64,000 nt of DNA from Hydrangea macrophylla (GCA_033977485.1 CM066998.1:55456274-55520273), one strand, 5' to 3'; shown: positions 9,410 through 21,945, numbered from the stretch's first letter. The notes: generated by a model from the sequence alone, not told the origin. A program made the numbers and translations.

Positions 9410-11019
9410 TCATTTATATTATTTGTATAACCTTCTTTGATAAAAACAAGTAATTTGGTTGTACCATACATACTGTACTAGTTACAACACTTTTAATTTT
9501 TTTATTAGAAGTTGTTTTGGGCGGTCCAATTATCACAATAGATAGAACCAAATGTGTGATTAATATTGACAGTATGACTATAGTCAATCATAGTTGGCGT
9601 CACATATTTTTATGAAAACTTTTTATTTTATTTTATTTTTTTGATATGAGAGAAGGGGATGAGATTCGATCCCTGAATCTATGTATTAGACGGGACTTAT
9701 ATATGTCAAGCTCTTTACTTCTCGAGCTATACCAATCCATGCTATTTTTTAATATTTACATTGTCACATATGTTATAAAATTAAATTTAGGATATAATTT
9801 TAAAATTTTAATTCAAATTTAAAAATCATAACATGCTTGTTAAAATTATTTAATGTGGATATGGGTACATGGAAAAGGTTGGTGCCAACAATTTGACTTT
9901 TACTCCTAGCCAACCATATTGGACGCAGCCACCTGTATATAATACCCATCCATGGAGAAGTTATCCAATGAGCCCGCCACACTACGTTTGTATGTTGATG
10001 TGATATGCTGCTTTAATTGTACATGGACATTTGACTTTTTTTTTTTTAAATGTGGAGATGACATATATGGAAGTTGTGACCCTGAAAATAGGGGGCATCA
10101 TTATTTGAAAAATTGTAATGACACATGTCATGTTCACATTCTTTCAAATGTCTTGCGTCATCATATAATTAAGACGTCATACTATGTCACCATGATGATG
10201 TGGTGTGACGGACTCGCTCAATAATTCCTCCCATCCATGCACACATTTTTTAATATTATCCTCCACAAGCTCTCCCTACTGAAAAAGTAAGTATAATAAA
10301 TTTGAACTCCTTTTTATCATTAGTTTGGACTTTTCCAAAAACTAGAAAATAAAAGAACTTGCAGCAATTTAATTGAACAAAAAAATACTTGCCCTCTCAA
10401 ATTAACAGTCCATTATTCTATTTTTATTTGTCCCACTTAAAGGGTTCTTCCATAAAAAATTAATAACTGTAATTATGCATTTTCCAAGTCTACTTTGTTA
10501 TTATATAAAACTCTCTCACTTTTCTTTTATGTGACACTAGAATTTTAAAATTCAAAAAGGATAATATAAAATGTTGAAAATTTCACTCTAATAAAAAGGT
10601 TTCTTAAAAAATTTGGAATTTCGAAAACTAAATTCTTACTTAAATATGAGAAAAATGGAGTAAATAATAAAAATACACTATAAACAAAGGTATTTAAGTG
10701 TTCACGTACATCAAATATGAGTTTTCAACGTACCCTTTTTAATTCCTTTAGCAGTTGAAATTAATTCGTGGAGAAATTAATTCACGTATTATCATATCTG
10801 TTAGATGCTTAGTATGATTTGAGTACTATTAATTGGAATCACATGTCACATGAATGGTGGAAATTACATGATAGTGTGTCCAATTATGGAGAAATTATTA
10901 ATAAGGCCGTTACACCATATTGTCATTTTGAAATAGTGTGAACTTCTAATAATATGATTCCTCTTGACCTCTATTTTTAGGTGATTTTGGCAAACAATTA
11001 TTGACTTTTAATAAAATAA
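9410..11019. other. AT-rich intergenic stretch
   Basis: No gene, RNA gene or bounded element was recognised. It is A/T-rich with a poly-T run near 10035 and a B-box-like GAGATTCGATCC near 9661 that has no tRNA around it. The short open frames here lack any family motif. Confidence 0.5.
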
Positions 11020-11513
11020 AAAATAATTTTACTCACTCAAAATTTCATCACTCAAACAGTCTATTGAATAAGCATTGTGGGAGCACTAATCGAAAGTGAC
11101 CCCAGTGTACTTGTGGGTTGGTGACGGATTATTATCAAAACTCTCAAATGTCTATTCCTTGGCCACCCTGTTTGACTACCCACCTACCCAATACACTTGC
11201 ATACACATACATCGAATTACGTTCAATAAACAGTTGACACTTGACTTGACTGCATTATTCGAGATTGAAAAAAAGGCTAAACAATATTTCAGTATTCTAT
11301 ATATTTTAGTCAAAAAGTTTATGGTCCCTCGTGGTAAAAAAAATGCAAATACTTTTGTTCATCTAAAAAATACTTTATTAATGTTCGCTCAAGCATTTTA
11401 TTGGCCCATATAGAGGGACCCAGGATTGCTTAATCTTGGATCCCACTATATTAGTCAATAAGATGTTTGGGTGAATATTGATGAACTAATTTTTAGGTGA
11501 GCAAAAATACTCT
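11020..11513. mobile_element. Diverged foldback element related to the 9026 MITE
   Basis: The right end read backwards, GAGAGTATTTTTGCTCACC, resembles the terminus of the 9026-9409 MITE. The left arm (TTTACTCACTCAAAATTTC, from about 11029) pairs with it imperfectly over ~70 bp. The middle is unrelated AT-rich sequence. No clear target duplication; boundaries are approximate. Confidence 0.45.
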
Positions 11514-11592
11514 CATAAAAATACAATAAAAATTTGAATACCCCAAAACGATATTAGTAGGTTAACTTGTGATGTCATAGTCTTAGCAATAT

Positions 11593-11905
11593 TTAGGAGT
11601 GTCCTACTCCTTTTTGAAATACCATATTATTGTGGAGTTTTCGGAATAGGAAGTTGTCTTCGTTTCCCCTTTTCTTCACATAGCTCCCTGAACTGATTAG
11701 ATAAGTACTCGTATCCTCATATCGCGTGCAACCATCTATAAAAGTAAGAAAATTAGAGGCTCCATGACATGCCTCAACATCCATAGGTCCATAGATATCT
11801 GAGTGAACTAACTTTAATGCTTGAGTAGATCTAACAACCTACTAAAAAGTTTTTGCTTGCTTTGCCCTCTAAGTAAGACTCACACGTACTACACAGGGAA
11901 CATTT
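11593..11905 (-). pseudogene. Copia pre-integrase/integrase fragment
   Basis: The minus strand encodes CSTCESYLEGK, the Cys pair of the copia GAG-pre-integrase zinc region. In a neighbouring frame it then encodes LVHSDIYGPMDVEA and NFLTFIDGCTRY, the start of the integrase core with its first Asp. One frameshift and stops separate the two parts, and downstream codons lose similarity. The piece ends where CACTA-like repeats begin at about 11905. Confidence 0.7.
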
Positions 11906-12345
11906 CTAACGGTAATTTACCGTTAGTAAAATTATTACTAAATGACTATTACCGTTAAAATAAAGTGTGACTAATAATTCTAACGGAATTTCTAATGGTT
12001 ATTGTCCGTTAGGAAAATTAATTTTACTAACGGTGATTTATTGTTAGTAATATGTTTACTAATGGATATTTTCCGTTAGTAATTTAAAATTCCTAACGGA
12101 AATTTTCCATTAGTTATAACAGTTTATTTTCTAACACTTTTGCATACAAAATACTAACGGAATTTTGTAATGGATATTTACCGTTAATAATTCATTACTA
12201 TTCGTTTGTAATATTATAGTTTCTAACACTTTCGAGACAATTACTAATGCATATAAACCGTTAGTAATTTCTATTACTAACGGTTTTGTTTTCTAACACG
12301 TGTAAGAATACTAACGAAAATTTTCTATTAGTAATTATTTTAAAT
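11905..12345. mobile_element. CACTA-like subterminal repeat region
   Basis: About twenty copies of a CTAACGG/CCGTTAG motif occur in both orientations within 440 bp, often as short inverted pairs such as CTAACGGTAATTTACCGTTAG. Dense bidirectional short motifs are typical of the subterminal regions of CACTA (En/Spm) elements, where transposase binds. A clean CACTA terminus and a target duplication were not found, so this is an end fragment at best. Confidence 0.5.
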
Positions 12346-13272
12346 ATGAAAAAACACAAATACTAAAATATGCTCCCCAATTTTATTTGCACTTAATTAC
12401 CATCACAATCATATCGCATTTACAATAAACATATAACAAGCTCAAATCCAAACCATAATAACTACAAGCTCAATCTATATAAAATACAATAAATGTAATC
12501 TATAATAAGCATATTTATCCTTAAATACAAACTGTTTCTCCATCCAAACCAAAACAAACAAATCATAATTGAAATTGAGAGAGTAAATCTAGTTGCCACT
12601 TAGAGATGCAGGAACCCACAACACGAACTCCTTAATTCCCTTTTTCCCTTCCTAAATACTTGAGTCAAGTCGTCATTGTCAAAGTCTTCACAAGTGTTAT
12701 TACATCCCTCGTTAGTCAAAATGCTGCCTTTTCTTCTATTTCCAACAGTCTTTACTTCATCCTGTATCATTAAATGTAAATATTGTAATAATACACTAAA
12801 AAAATTAAGCTATGAATTAAAACCTATAAACAATCAAATGTGTTACTCACATATTTATTCTTAGTACTCTCCAACACAATCCCATCACTATGCTCATCTG
12901 CGCGCTATGCATTTGTGTTAAAATATAGGTTTTAAAAACAAAAATCCCTGTCAGAAAGAAATTATAAAATCAATGAAAAAGGAGATATACAATGAATTAA
13001 TTATGTTATCCTTCCAGCAACTGCAATAATGATCCAGCGAATCAATATAGGGTTGTCCTCCAAATAAATAATCTACAATTTCCTACTTTGGAACATCTCA
13101 AATGATGTAAAAGTGCAATGTGGCTCATCTCCACCAGTGAGACTACCTGAATGGTTCCACTGCAAATCACTTGGGGACACAAACCTAGAACCATAAGCAT
13201 CACCATGTCCCAAATTAAAGCTTCAATGCTATCAACTTACACGTAATAGTGAATCAATTGGTTTGCACCGGC
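12346..13272. other. Unassigned AT-rich region, possible CACTA interior
   Basis: No supported gene. The minus strand between about 13100 and 13210 has a short open stretch with SPSDLQWNHSGS-like residues, not assigned to a family. It may be the interior of the CACTA-like element to its left. Confidence 0.35.
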
Positions 13273-13280
13273 TTTCAACA

Positions 13281-13704
13281 CATCAATTCAATGTCCAATG
13301 GTGTGCCCAGGTGTTAGGGTGCAATCGTGGATCTATGCATTTCTCTTACCTTGGGATCCCTATTGGATTAAAGCTGAATAATAATAGTACTTGGGTACCG
13401 ATAATCAATAAATTTGAAAGGAAAATTACTATCTTTTGGTGGTAGATTAATTCGAAAGGAAAATAATAATGGGTTGAGTTTCTGTTGAGAATTTCTGGGT
13501 TTATATGGCTGCTCTTGTGGTCTTTGGGAGCTTAGTTTTTGAGATGTATTCGGATTTTTGCCTTATGATGCTTTGTTTGGGCATGTCCTATCCTTGGGAT
13601 TTTGAGCCCTTGGCAGAATTTTGTTTGTAAGCCTATGTCTATTGTTTCTATCATGTTTCAACATGATTTTAATAAAATCTGATTTTGCTAAGCAAAAAAA
13701 AAAA
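13281..13704 (+). mobile_element. 5'-truncated LINE (L1-type) 3' end with poly(A)
   Basis: The plus strand encodes FSYLGIPIGLKLNNNSTW and INKFERKITIFWW, the conserved region after the LINE reverse transcriptase core (usually FSYLGIPIG...W...KF..KL..W). A 3' UTR follows, ending in AATAAAATCTG and a poly(A) run at 13694-13704. The 8-bp tttcaaca occurs at 13273-13280 and again at 13713-13720, a possible target-site duplication. The 5' part, endonuclease and RT active site are missing. Confidence 0.75.
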
Positions 13705-13720
13705 GGAGCAGTTTTCAACA

Positions 13721-14759
13721 GCTTTACATTGGCTTCTGATAAAAGAGGTACTTGATTCTCATCAAACGAGAATATAGTTAAGCCCCTAAAAAATGCCAAA
13801 TATAACGCGTACTCCACACCAACCCCTCACTCATTTGGACTACAATAATATCAATTAATGCTCCTAAACCTACACAATAGTCCCTTTTCCACCCATGAGA
13901 TGATCAGAACCTCCAAAACTTGCCAAGTTATTTATACGAATGCTCGTCAAACATCAATATATAGTAATAAAATTTTAAACCACACTTATTTCCCAAGTGT
14001 CTAGAAGAACAAGAATCGAATTATCCTTTTTCAAAATGTGTCTCTCCTAAGTACTAAACAATGCAGGGCTACCTTAGGGCTTGTGGCACAAAATGTTTAC
14101 TAACAATTTCATACAGCTCTCTCTTATGCGTCCACACACATACACATATGCACTTGATGCCACTGAAAATATGCATGGACTAGATGCCCATCGAAAACAT
14201 ACACGACTTGCCTATAGCATTGCGGCAAATTCTGAAGTGTTGGAAAGCTGACAAATCCATAAACCCTTATCCATGTCAAGTCTGGAATTAACGACATACC
14301 TTCCACCCTGCTTTTTGTTTATAGGATTCAGTTGAATGAGCATAAAGGTAAAAACTGTTTCATACAAAAGTTAGAAAAGGATCAAAATGCTATCATAAAG
14401 GTAAAAACTGATAATTGTAGAAGATCTACAAACACACCACTAAGAACCTAAAACCGTAATCAAATTTGAAAATTTATTAAAGCATTTAGCCAAGCATATC
14501 AAGTAGCAAATATGCGTTGATCCCCATGCAGACACACATGTAACTGAGCTGGTACAGACATCCCCGATTAATAAAAGAAAAGGATATGCTGCATGATTGC
14601 GTTGTATATAAGACATGATTCTGGCATAGAATTTCAAAACTGTCATCGTTATACAGTACAACTACATAGGATCAAAAAAAGTATGAAACCCCAAAAACCA
14701 TCACATTATAGTCCACTTTTTGGTCATTAAAATCACACATTGATGCCAATCACTAGTAT
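13721..14759. other. Intergenic, no feature recognised
   Basis: No gene or bounded element seen. A 17-bp repeat, CATAAAGGTAAAAACTG, occurs twice (near 14342 and 14395). Confidence 0.5.
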
Positions 14760-15378
14760 TGATACGCCCAGAAATATTCTGCTACAAGTCAAACCACCAC
14801 GTCAATAGCAAAGGACCCGGATTATTCGAAAAGTGAGATGGTGGCCCACCGATCCCGAGGCCTTTCGAGGGCAACCGCTCCGTATGCTCGCACAGCCCGG
14901 GCATGCGGCGCAGCAGCTCTCCACAAGGTGCGGTTTGACAGCCCAGCAGCTCAGCAGTTTCCTAAATCAGTCAGAAGACTAATGAAAAAGTGTAAATAGT
15001 TTCCTAAGCCATTTAGGAAACCTCCCATGATTTATGCTCATCAACTTGAAATTAGATTAGGCTTCATTATCTAATCAGTTGCCTAATGCGGGTGGTCTCT
15101 TGCGCCTATAAAAAAGACCACTTACCTCCATTAGAGGGGATTGCATTCTTAACTTAAAGAATAGCATATATACTCATCTGATAGGCATATACCCGGCCGA
15201 TATTACTGGTAGTGCCGCCCAATTGTTGGCTCACCAGGCCCGCCAGTGATCTGCTAGTGAAGCGCACTGACGCACACGTGGACGTAGGTCACCTTATTAA
15301 GGGGGCCGAACCATATACAATTGAATGTGTCACCATATCTCTCTTCTTAATCTCTCTTACCAATTTTTGTCATCATCA
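14760..15378 (+). repeat. 5' LTR of the Tat element
   Basis: 619 bp, TGATACGCCC...ATCATCA. A TATA box (TATAAAAA, 15107-15114) is the likely promoter for the genomic RNA. The right part is shared with the small Tat-type element, including GTGGACGTAGGT and GGGCCGAACCA. Confidence 0.9.
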
Positions 15379-15395
15379 GTTTGGCGCCGTTTTTG
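15379..15395 (+). other. Primer-binding site of the Tat element
   Basis: GTTTGGCGCCGTTTTTG directly follows the LTR end; TTTGGCGCCG is the type of site seen in plant Tat and Athila elements. Confidence 0.7.
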
Positions 15396-15441
15396 GGAAT
15401 ATGACAAGTTCCTCATCAATGAAATTCCTTGACTGATCAAC

Positions 15442-16986
15442 ATGCCGCCGAAGACGGGTAAGAAAAACATTGCTCCGGTCGGTGAGGAGAACTTGCAGCT
15501 CGAGCCGCAAGCTGCCTCTATGACCTCCGAGCAGATGACAACGGTGCTTGTGCAACTCCTGGAAGACCAACGGCAAACCCAGCAGCAAATCGAAGCGTTG
15601 TTGGCCTTACAGGAGAAGCGCCCTCAATTAGAGAATCAGACCGGGAAGAGTGTCCCCGACCGGGAGCCTGGAAGAGTCTGGAACCATACCCACTCCACGC
15701 CGGTATTCCCGTCAGATTGGGAACACGCCCGAGATGGTGATCATAGTAGGGTGCTCAGGCGTCCCTGGCGGCGAGCTAGTACCAATTCTTGTCGGGTGGA
15801 AGATGCCAAAGATATCATCAATAGGCGCCGCGCCACCAGGGGGGAAGGATCAGTGCCAAAGCCCCGAAAATCAGCCAAAGACCCTCTAGCCCAGAGCCGG
15901 GGAGATCTTAGGTATACGATTACTCGGAGCCGGAGCATGGTTCTATTCCCGAGGTCAATACACTTCGAAGAGGAAGCCTCATCATCTGATCCGACTTACC
16001 GCTCGGACATTGATAGGAAGACCGAGCAGGAAGACATGAATGCTCAAATCCAGGGTTTGCAAAAATAGATCGAGCAATTGAACCGCAAGCAGCGTCCTGA
16101 CCATTCCAACACGGAGATCGAGTCGCCCTATACCGCTCAGATCACCGGATTCCCCATCCTGCGGAAGTTTAAGCCACCGCATCTCAGTTCTTATGAAGGG
16201 ACAGGGAGCCCAGTGGATCACATTTGCACCTACAGGGCCCAGATGGCTTTGGTCTCCACTGTCGATGAGTTGCTGTGCCTGGCCTTCCCTAGCACTCTCA
16301 AGGGGCCATCCGTACAGTGGTTCCACACCCTCAAGCCCCGAACTACTGATGACTGCAAGATGCTGGACAAGATGTTCATTAGCCAGTTCGTAGGGATGCT
16401 CGACCGATCACAACCGGGCACTCGGCTATTGACCGTCAAGCAGCGCAAGGGTGAATCCCTAAGGGAGTATATGGATTGCTTCAATCAACAGAGGGTCTAG
16501 ATCTGCAATTTGAACAAAATAGCAGCCATCATGGCCTTCTACTCGGGGGTTCAACACACCAAGGTTGCTACGTCGTTCCATCGAGACCGACCAGCAATCC
16601 TGGTGGAGCTCTCAGAGAGGGTCGGAAAATATATAGACACTGAAGAATTCCTGAAATCTAAATGCTCCGGCTTCGCGGGAGATGAGTCCCCGAAGGCCAA
16701 GCGGAGGCGTGAGGGCTCTAAGAAGGGCCCGGTAAAAAGGCAAAGGCAGGACCAGCAGAGAGGAGGCCGGGATCAGTCCCAAATCGCTTTCACACCTCTA
16801 TCCCAACCAATCCACAAAGTCATGGCCGCCGCCGAGGTGCAGAGGTTACTTCAACAACCGGCGAAACTCAAATCCCTGCTCGAAAAGAGGAATCGGGATA
16901 AGTTTTGCCGCTTCCATAAAGACCACAGCCATGACACAGAGGATTGCTTCAAGTTGAAGATAGCCATAGAAAAACTGATAGAGTAG
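15442..16986 (+). pseudogene. Tat gag
   Basis: ATG at 15442 (MPPKTGKKN), 63 bp after the LTR. The frame shows MTSEQMTTVLVQLLEDQRQ, then SYEGTGSPVDHICTYRAQM and QWFHTLKP (the capsid retrotrans_gag region), VELSERVGKYIDTEEFLK, and finally a zinc knuckle FCRFHKDHSHDTEDC. Gag packages element RNA. The same frame continues towards pol, as is usual in Tat. In-frame TAG stops at about 16066, 16498 and 16984 break it, all best explained as CAG-to-TAG. There is no frameshift inside gag. Confidence 0.85.
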
Positions 16987-17076
16987 GGTCATCTAGCAGA
17001 GTACGTCGCCACAGATGGACGGCCTACGTAAGGATCCCGAGCTTCCGGTTAAATACAACCTCTTGGTCAAATCAAC

Positions 17077-20000
17077 ATGATCTCTGGAGGAACGTCAGGC
17101 GGCGGGGACTCACAGTCGGCAAGGAATAGGCATGCTTGGGCATCTCGGGCGGATGTGTGGCAGGTCCAATCCATCGACTCCCCGCCAACTAACATACTGA
17201 CGTTCATCTCCGACGATTTGCGACGTGTCCATTGTCCCCATGATGACCCGTTGGTTGTGAGGCTCTCCGTAGCCAACTACGTGGTCAAGAGGGTGTTGGT
17301 GGATACAGGCAGCTCGACCGATATCATGTTTGTGTCAGAATTTGATCATCTCGAGATGTCCAGGGAACGGCTCTGCCCGGTTGCTACTCCCCTGGTGGGT
17401 TTCAACGGATCAAGCACCCAGCCGCTCGGTACCATGGAGCTCCCCGTGCTTATGGGAACTTACCCTCAGCAGACCTTCCTGCAGTCAAACTTTGTAATCA
17501 TGGAGGCTCCATCTGCCTTCAACGTCATTCTTGGGAGACCCATACTCAACAGAGCCAGGGTCATTGTCTCCACCCATAGCCTAATAGTTAAGTTCCTGAC
17601 CCCTCAGGGACCCGGGAGCCTGCGTGGAGATCAGGCAACCGCTCGGAGTTGTTATGTCAGTTTCCTTCGCCGGGAAGTCATCACAGAAACATTGAACGTC
17701 CAGGAGATGGACCCAAGGGACCAGAATGATAGAGTGGGTCCGATCAAAGAATTGGAACAAGTGGCGTTGAACCCACAACTCCCAGACCGAATGGTAAGCA
17801 TCGGCATCCTGTTGGAGCCCCGCCTTAGGGAGAAGCTGATTCAATTCCTGCAACAGAGTCAGGATGTGTTCGCCTGGTACCATGAAGATATGCCCAGAAT
17901 TGATCCCCGGGTAATGTCTCATCGGCTCAACGTTGACCCAGATTCCCGGCCTGTGAAGCAGAAGAGACGGGCCCCCGAAAGACAGAAAGCAGTGAGTAAG
18001 GAGGTCGAGAAGCTCCTTAAAGCCCACTCCATACGAGAGGTCCACTACCCCAATTGGCTAGCAAACGTAGTACTTATCAAGAATAGCAACGGGAAGTGGA
18101 GGATGTGCGTAGACTTCACCGACCTGAACAAAGCCTGCCCCAAGGATTGCTATCCGCTGTCTAGGATAGACCTCCTTGTGGATTCCACGGCCGGCCATTC
18201 GCTCCTCCCGTTTATGGATGCCTACTCCAGGTACAATCAGATCAGCATGTACCCCGGGGATGAAGAAAAGACCTCGTTCATCACGGACTAGGGGACCTAC
18301 TGCTATAAAGTCATGCCTTTCAGCCTCAAAAACGCCGGGGTAACTTATCAACGCTTGGTCAATCACATGTTCAAAGACCTGATCAGGAAATCAATATAGG
18401 TGTACGTCGACGATCTCCTGGTCAAAAGCCGGGACGAGTCCGACTATCTAGAACATTTGGCCGGGGCCTTCATCATTATGAGGAAGTTCAGGATGAGGTT
18501 GAACCCGACCAAGTGCACATTTGGCGTCGCATCCAAAAAGTTCTTAGGGCACCTGGTCAGCAGGTGGGGAATTGAAGCAAACCCCGAGAAAATCCAGGCC
18601 GTCATCAACATGTGATCGCCTAGGTCTACCCTGGCCGAACGGGTTGCCACACTTAACCGATTTGTCTCTAGAGCCACCGACCAATGCCTACCGTTCTTCA
18701 AGATCCTCCGTAAGGCATTTCAGTGGTCTGAGGAGTGTGAGGATGCATTCCAGGAACTCAAGAAGTACTTGGCATCTCTCCTTCTACTCTCAACATCCGT
18801 GCCGGGAGAAGAATTGTTCCTATACCTGGTCGTATCACCCTCAGCGGTTAGCTCACCACTCATTAGGGAAGAGCACGGGATATAGTTCCCAGTGTACTAT
18901 ACCAGCCAAGCGCTCCATGGCACGGAGAGCAGATACTCCCGCATCAAAAAACTTTCATTCGCTCTTATCACCTCCGCCCGGAGACTCTGTCCGTACTTTC
19001 AGGCCCATGTCATTGTGGTCCTTACTGACCAACCTCTCCATAGGATCTTAAGAAGGCCTGACACGTCCGAGAGGCTTGTCAAGTGGGCCGTGGAGTTAGA
19101 GGAATTTGAAGTGGCCTACCACCCCTGGACGGCAATCAAAGGGCAAGCAGTAGTAGACTTTCTGGTTGAGTTCACATATCCGGAAGACCCATTTGAAGAG
19201 CCCGACCCTCCAGTCCTACCGCCCGGGTTACAGGCTGACATCCCCACCTGGGTGATATATGTGGACGGTTCCTCAAACCAGCAAGGCAGTGTTGCAGGAA
19301 TCATCTTGACTACTCCCGACGGCATCCAGCTCGAGTATGCCCTAAGGTTTGGGTTCCGTGCCTCCAACAACAAAGCTGAGTATGAAGCCCTATTGGTCGG
19401 ACTGCAGTTGGCCACTTCTATGGGTGCACAACAGGTCCAAAGTTACAGCGACTCTCAGCTTGTGGTCAACCAAGTCAACCAGGAGTACGAAGCCCGGGGA
19501 GACAACATAGTGGCCTATCTAGCCCTTGTCCGAGCAGTTCGAAGAAGCTTCAGGGTTTCTATATCATACAGATACCCAGAGAGGAAAACACCAGGACCGA
19601 CTGGTTAGCCCACCTTGCTTCGTCTTTTGAGTTAGACTTGCCCGAGATAAGGGTAGAATACCTGCCTGAGCCAAGTGTGATCAACTCAGAATGCATGGAG
19701 GTGGAACCGGATGCCTTGGGACCCAGTTGGATGGACCTGATCGTAGCATTCCTGACAACAGGCGTGTTACCAAATTAGAGAGAGGAGGCCCGCCAGGTTA
19801 GGTACCGGGTGGCCCGATATCATCTTATAGACGGAATCCTCTACAAAAGGGGATTCTCTATACCGTACCTCTACTGCATCCATCCCGCACAGGTCCAGAC
19901 AGTATTGCATGAAATCCATGAAGGAGTGTGCGGGAATCACGTCGGAGGCCGGGCGTTATCTAGAAAGGCCTTACTGCAAGGATATTACTGGCCGACAATG

Positions 20001-20487
20001 GCCCAGGATTCTCAGGAGTATGTCAAAAGATGCGACAAATGTCAGAGATACTCTCCCATGATCAATCGACCAGGAGAGCTTCAGACGCCAATCCAAAGCT
20101 CCTGGCCCTTTGCCTAGTGGGATATCGACATTGTTGGACCCCTGCCGACGGGAAAAGGATAGGTCAAGTTTGCAGTCATCACCGTCGACTACTTTACCAA
20201 GTGGGCAGAGGCCGAGCCCTTGGCAACAATAACCGAGCAAAAAATGGAAAGCTTCATGGAAAAGAGCATCCTCAGTAGGTTCGGCATTCCCCAGGTTCTG
20301 GTTAGCGACAACGGCAGGTAATTCGACACCCCATTGTTCAGGCAGTTCTGGTCGGGCTATGGGATATTTAATCACTACTCCTCCCCCGAGCACCCTCAAC
20401 CCAATGGTCAAGCTGAGGTGACAAACCGGACGATCTTGCAGTTGATCAAAACAAGACTTGAAAGCGCCAAAGGACTGTGGGCTGAAG
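17077..20487 (+). pseudogene. Tat pol, first part (protease, RT, RNase H, second RNase H, integrase start)
   Basis: Protease with VLVDTGSSTDIMF near 17300 and the ILGRP motif; RT with RMCVDFTDLNKACPKD and the catalytic VYVDDLLVK near 18402; a gypsy-type RNase H; then a second RNase H with YVDGSSNQQG, NNKAEYEALL and SDSQLVVNQV (19255-19500), a Tat hallmark; then integrase with the HHCC finger (HEIHEGVCGNH, CDKCQRY) and DIVGP/SDNGR core. In-frame stops occur at 18289, 18397, 18613 and 18883 and four more in integrase. One frameshift lies near 19565. The frame ends at the insertion of element X. Confidence 0.9.
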
Positions 20488-21088
20488 TGTCACGCCCCGA
20501 CGTAGCATAATACAGGAAAGCATTTAATTTCCTTTATGGACTCGTAGGTCGTGACAAGTGAGTATGACCAATTGTCCCTGCAACAAAATAACTTAACAGC
20601 ATTTCTAAAAGAAAGGATACTAATACATATAAGTTCTGAAATTAAAACTTACTAACTATTACAGCAGTCATAAACTTAGGAACAAAACGCCTTATACAAA
20701 AGTCTAAAACTAGTTTATTACAACCCAAATTAAAAAGACAGAGGAAATATAAAGCAGCCTCATGGAAAGTCTCCTACTTCTAACTAGCATAGTCGAAATA
20801 CCCTGGCTGCTCCTGACCCTGAAAATCTGGACATACAGTCCAGGACGAATCAACGCCGTCAGCTTCTGCAAGCTGGTGAGCAAAATAAACAAGTGCTCGC
20901 AATGTATATATAAGCATATGAAAAACTGTACAATATGAACTGATAGAACAATAGATTCAAGGTTCCAACTTCAACAAAAGTCACGGGGGAATATAATAAG
21001 CAATAAATACGTAATCGCACATGAATCATGTAACATCTTATCTTACCAATTCTTTTCTTTCAATAGCTCAATTCAACTAACACATCAC

Positions 21089-21450
21089 CTCAGATACTAG
21101 GAGTAATAACCGCTCAGTACCTAGATCGTACAACACATCGTCGCCTTGGATACCAGGAATAATATCCAATTGATATCCAAGTCACACACCACTCTATCCC
21201 CTCAGATACCAGGAATAATATCCGATCGATATCTGGGCCGATCACAATAAACCATCGCTCTAAATATCAGGAATACTATCCGCTCAATATCCGAAACGCG
21301 CGCCTTAGATACCAGGAATACTATCCGATCGATATCTAAGTCGTACACAACACTATCACCATCGCTTCGGATATCAGGAATACTATCCGATCAATATCCG
21401 AAAACGCACACCTTAGATACCAGGAATACTATCCGATCGATATCTAAGTC
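21089..21450. repeat. Array of seven hairpin repeats in LTR A (copies in LTRs B, C, D)
   Basis: Seven units of about 40 bp, spaced 50-60 bp, each with a conserved middle close to CCAGGAATACTATCCGATCG and arms that pair. Arms differ between units but keep pairing: CTTAGATA/TATCTAAG, TTCGGATAT/ATATCCGAA, CTTGGATA/TATCCAAG. Equivalent arrays lie at 44893-45250, 31501-31860 and 38668-39025. Compensating arm changes suggest selection for a fold or a dyad protein site. Confidence 0.8.
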
Positions 21451-21741
21451 GCACACCAGACCGCCACACTTTACCCTTTTCACGCTTTCTCACACACATG
21501 CATGTTGACACAACCTCGACCCTAATATGTATGTCAATGTCCACAGTTTGTAACAACAATTATTAATCTCAAAGCTAAATATTCGTTCAACATAGATCTC
21601 GGTCTTAAACGTTCTAATAAGTTTAATTTCTAACAGTGAGCCTTTAAACATTATATTTGTCAAACAGTTCTTTAAAAACTTTCAAAACCGTTTCCAAATA
21701 GTCCCTCACATAAAAAATGCAGAAACTGCTCAAACTGCCTG

Positions 21742-21945
21742 GTCGCGCGAGCGAGTCGCGCGCGCGAAGGGGGAGAACGGGTCGCGCGAGCGGATCACGC
21801 GCGCGAAGGGGCAAAACAGGTCGCGCGAGCGGTCCGCGCGAGCGAAGGGGCAGCGGGTGTCGCGCGAGCGAGTCGCGCGCGCGAAGGGGGGGAAATGGTT
21901 CGCGCGAGCGAGCCTCGCGCGAACGGGTCGCGCGCACGAGGTCTT
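21742..21945. repeat. CpG-dense tandem repeat in LTR A (copies in LTRs B, C, D)
   Basis: Repeats of about 34 bp built from GTCGCGCGAGCGG and GCGCGCGCGAAGGG. Matching arrays are at 45540-45765, 32150-32340 and 39313-39485. They stand out sharply from the AT-rich LTR and give long arginine-rich open frames on both strands that are composition artefacts. Unit number differs between LTRs C and D by one ~14-bp piece. Confidence 0.85.

Noticed and set aside
9655..9680. B-box-like GAGATTCGATCC
   Set aside because: No A box, no tRNA fold and no poly(A) or target duplication to support a SINE.
13563..13817. 84-residue minus-strand open frame
   Set aside because: It lies across the LINE 3' UTR and poly(A), read in the antisense direction; no family motif.
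21089..21450. Regularly spaced repeats that resemble a CRISPR array
   Set aside because: They are degenerate units in a plant LTR, with no unique spacers and no cas genes; the genome is eukaryotic.
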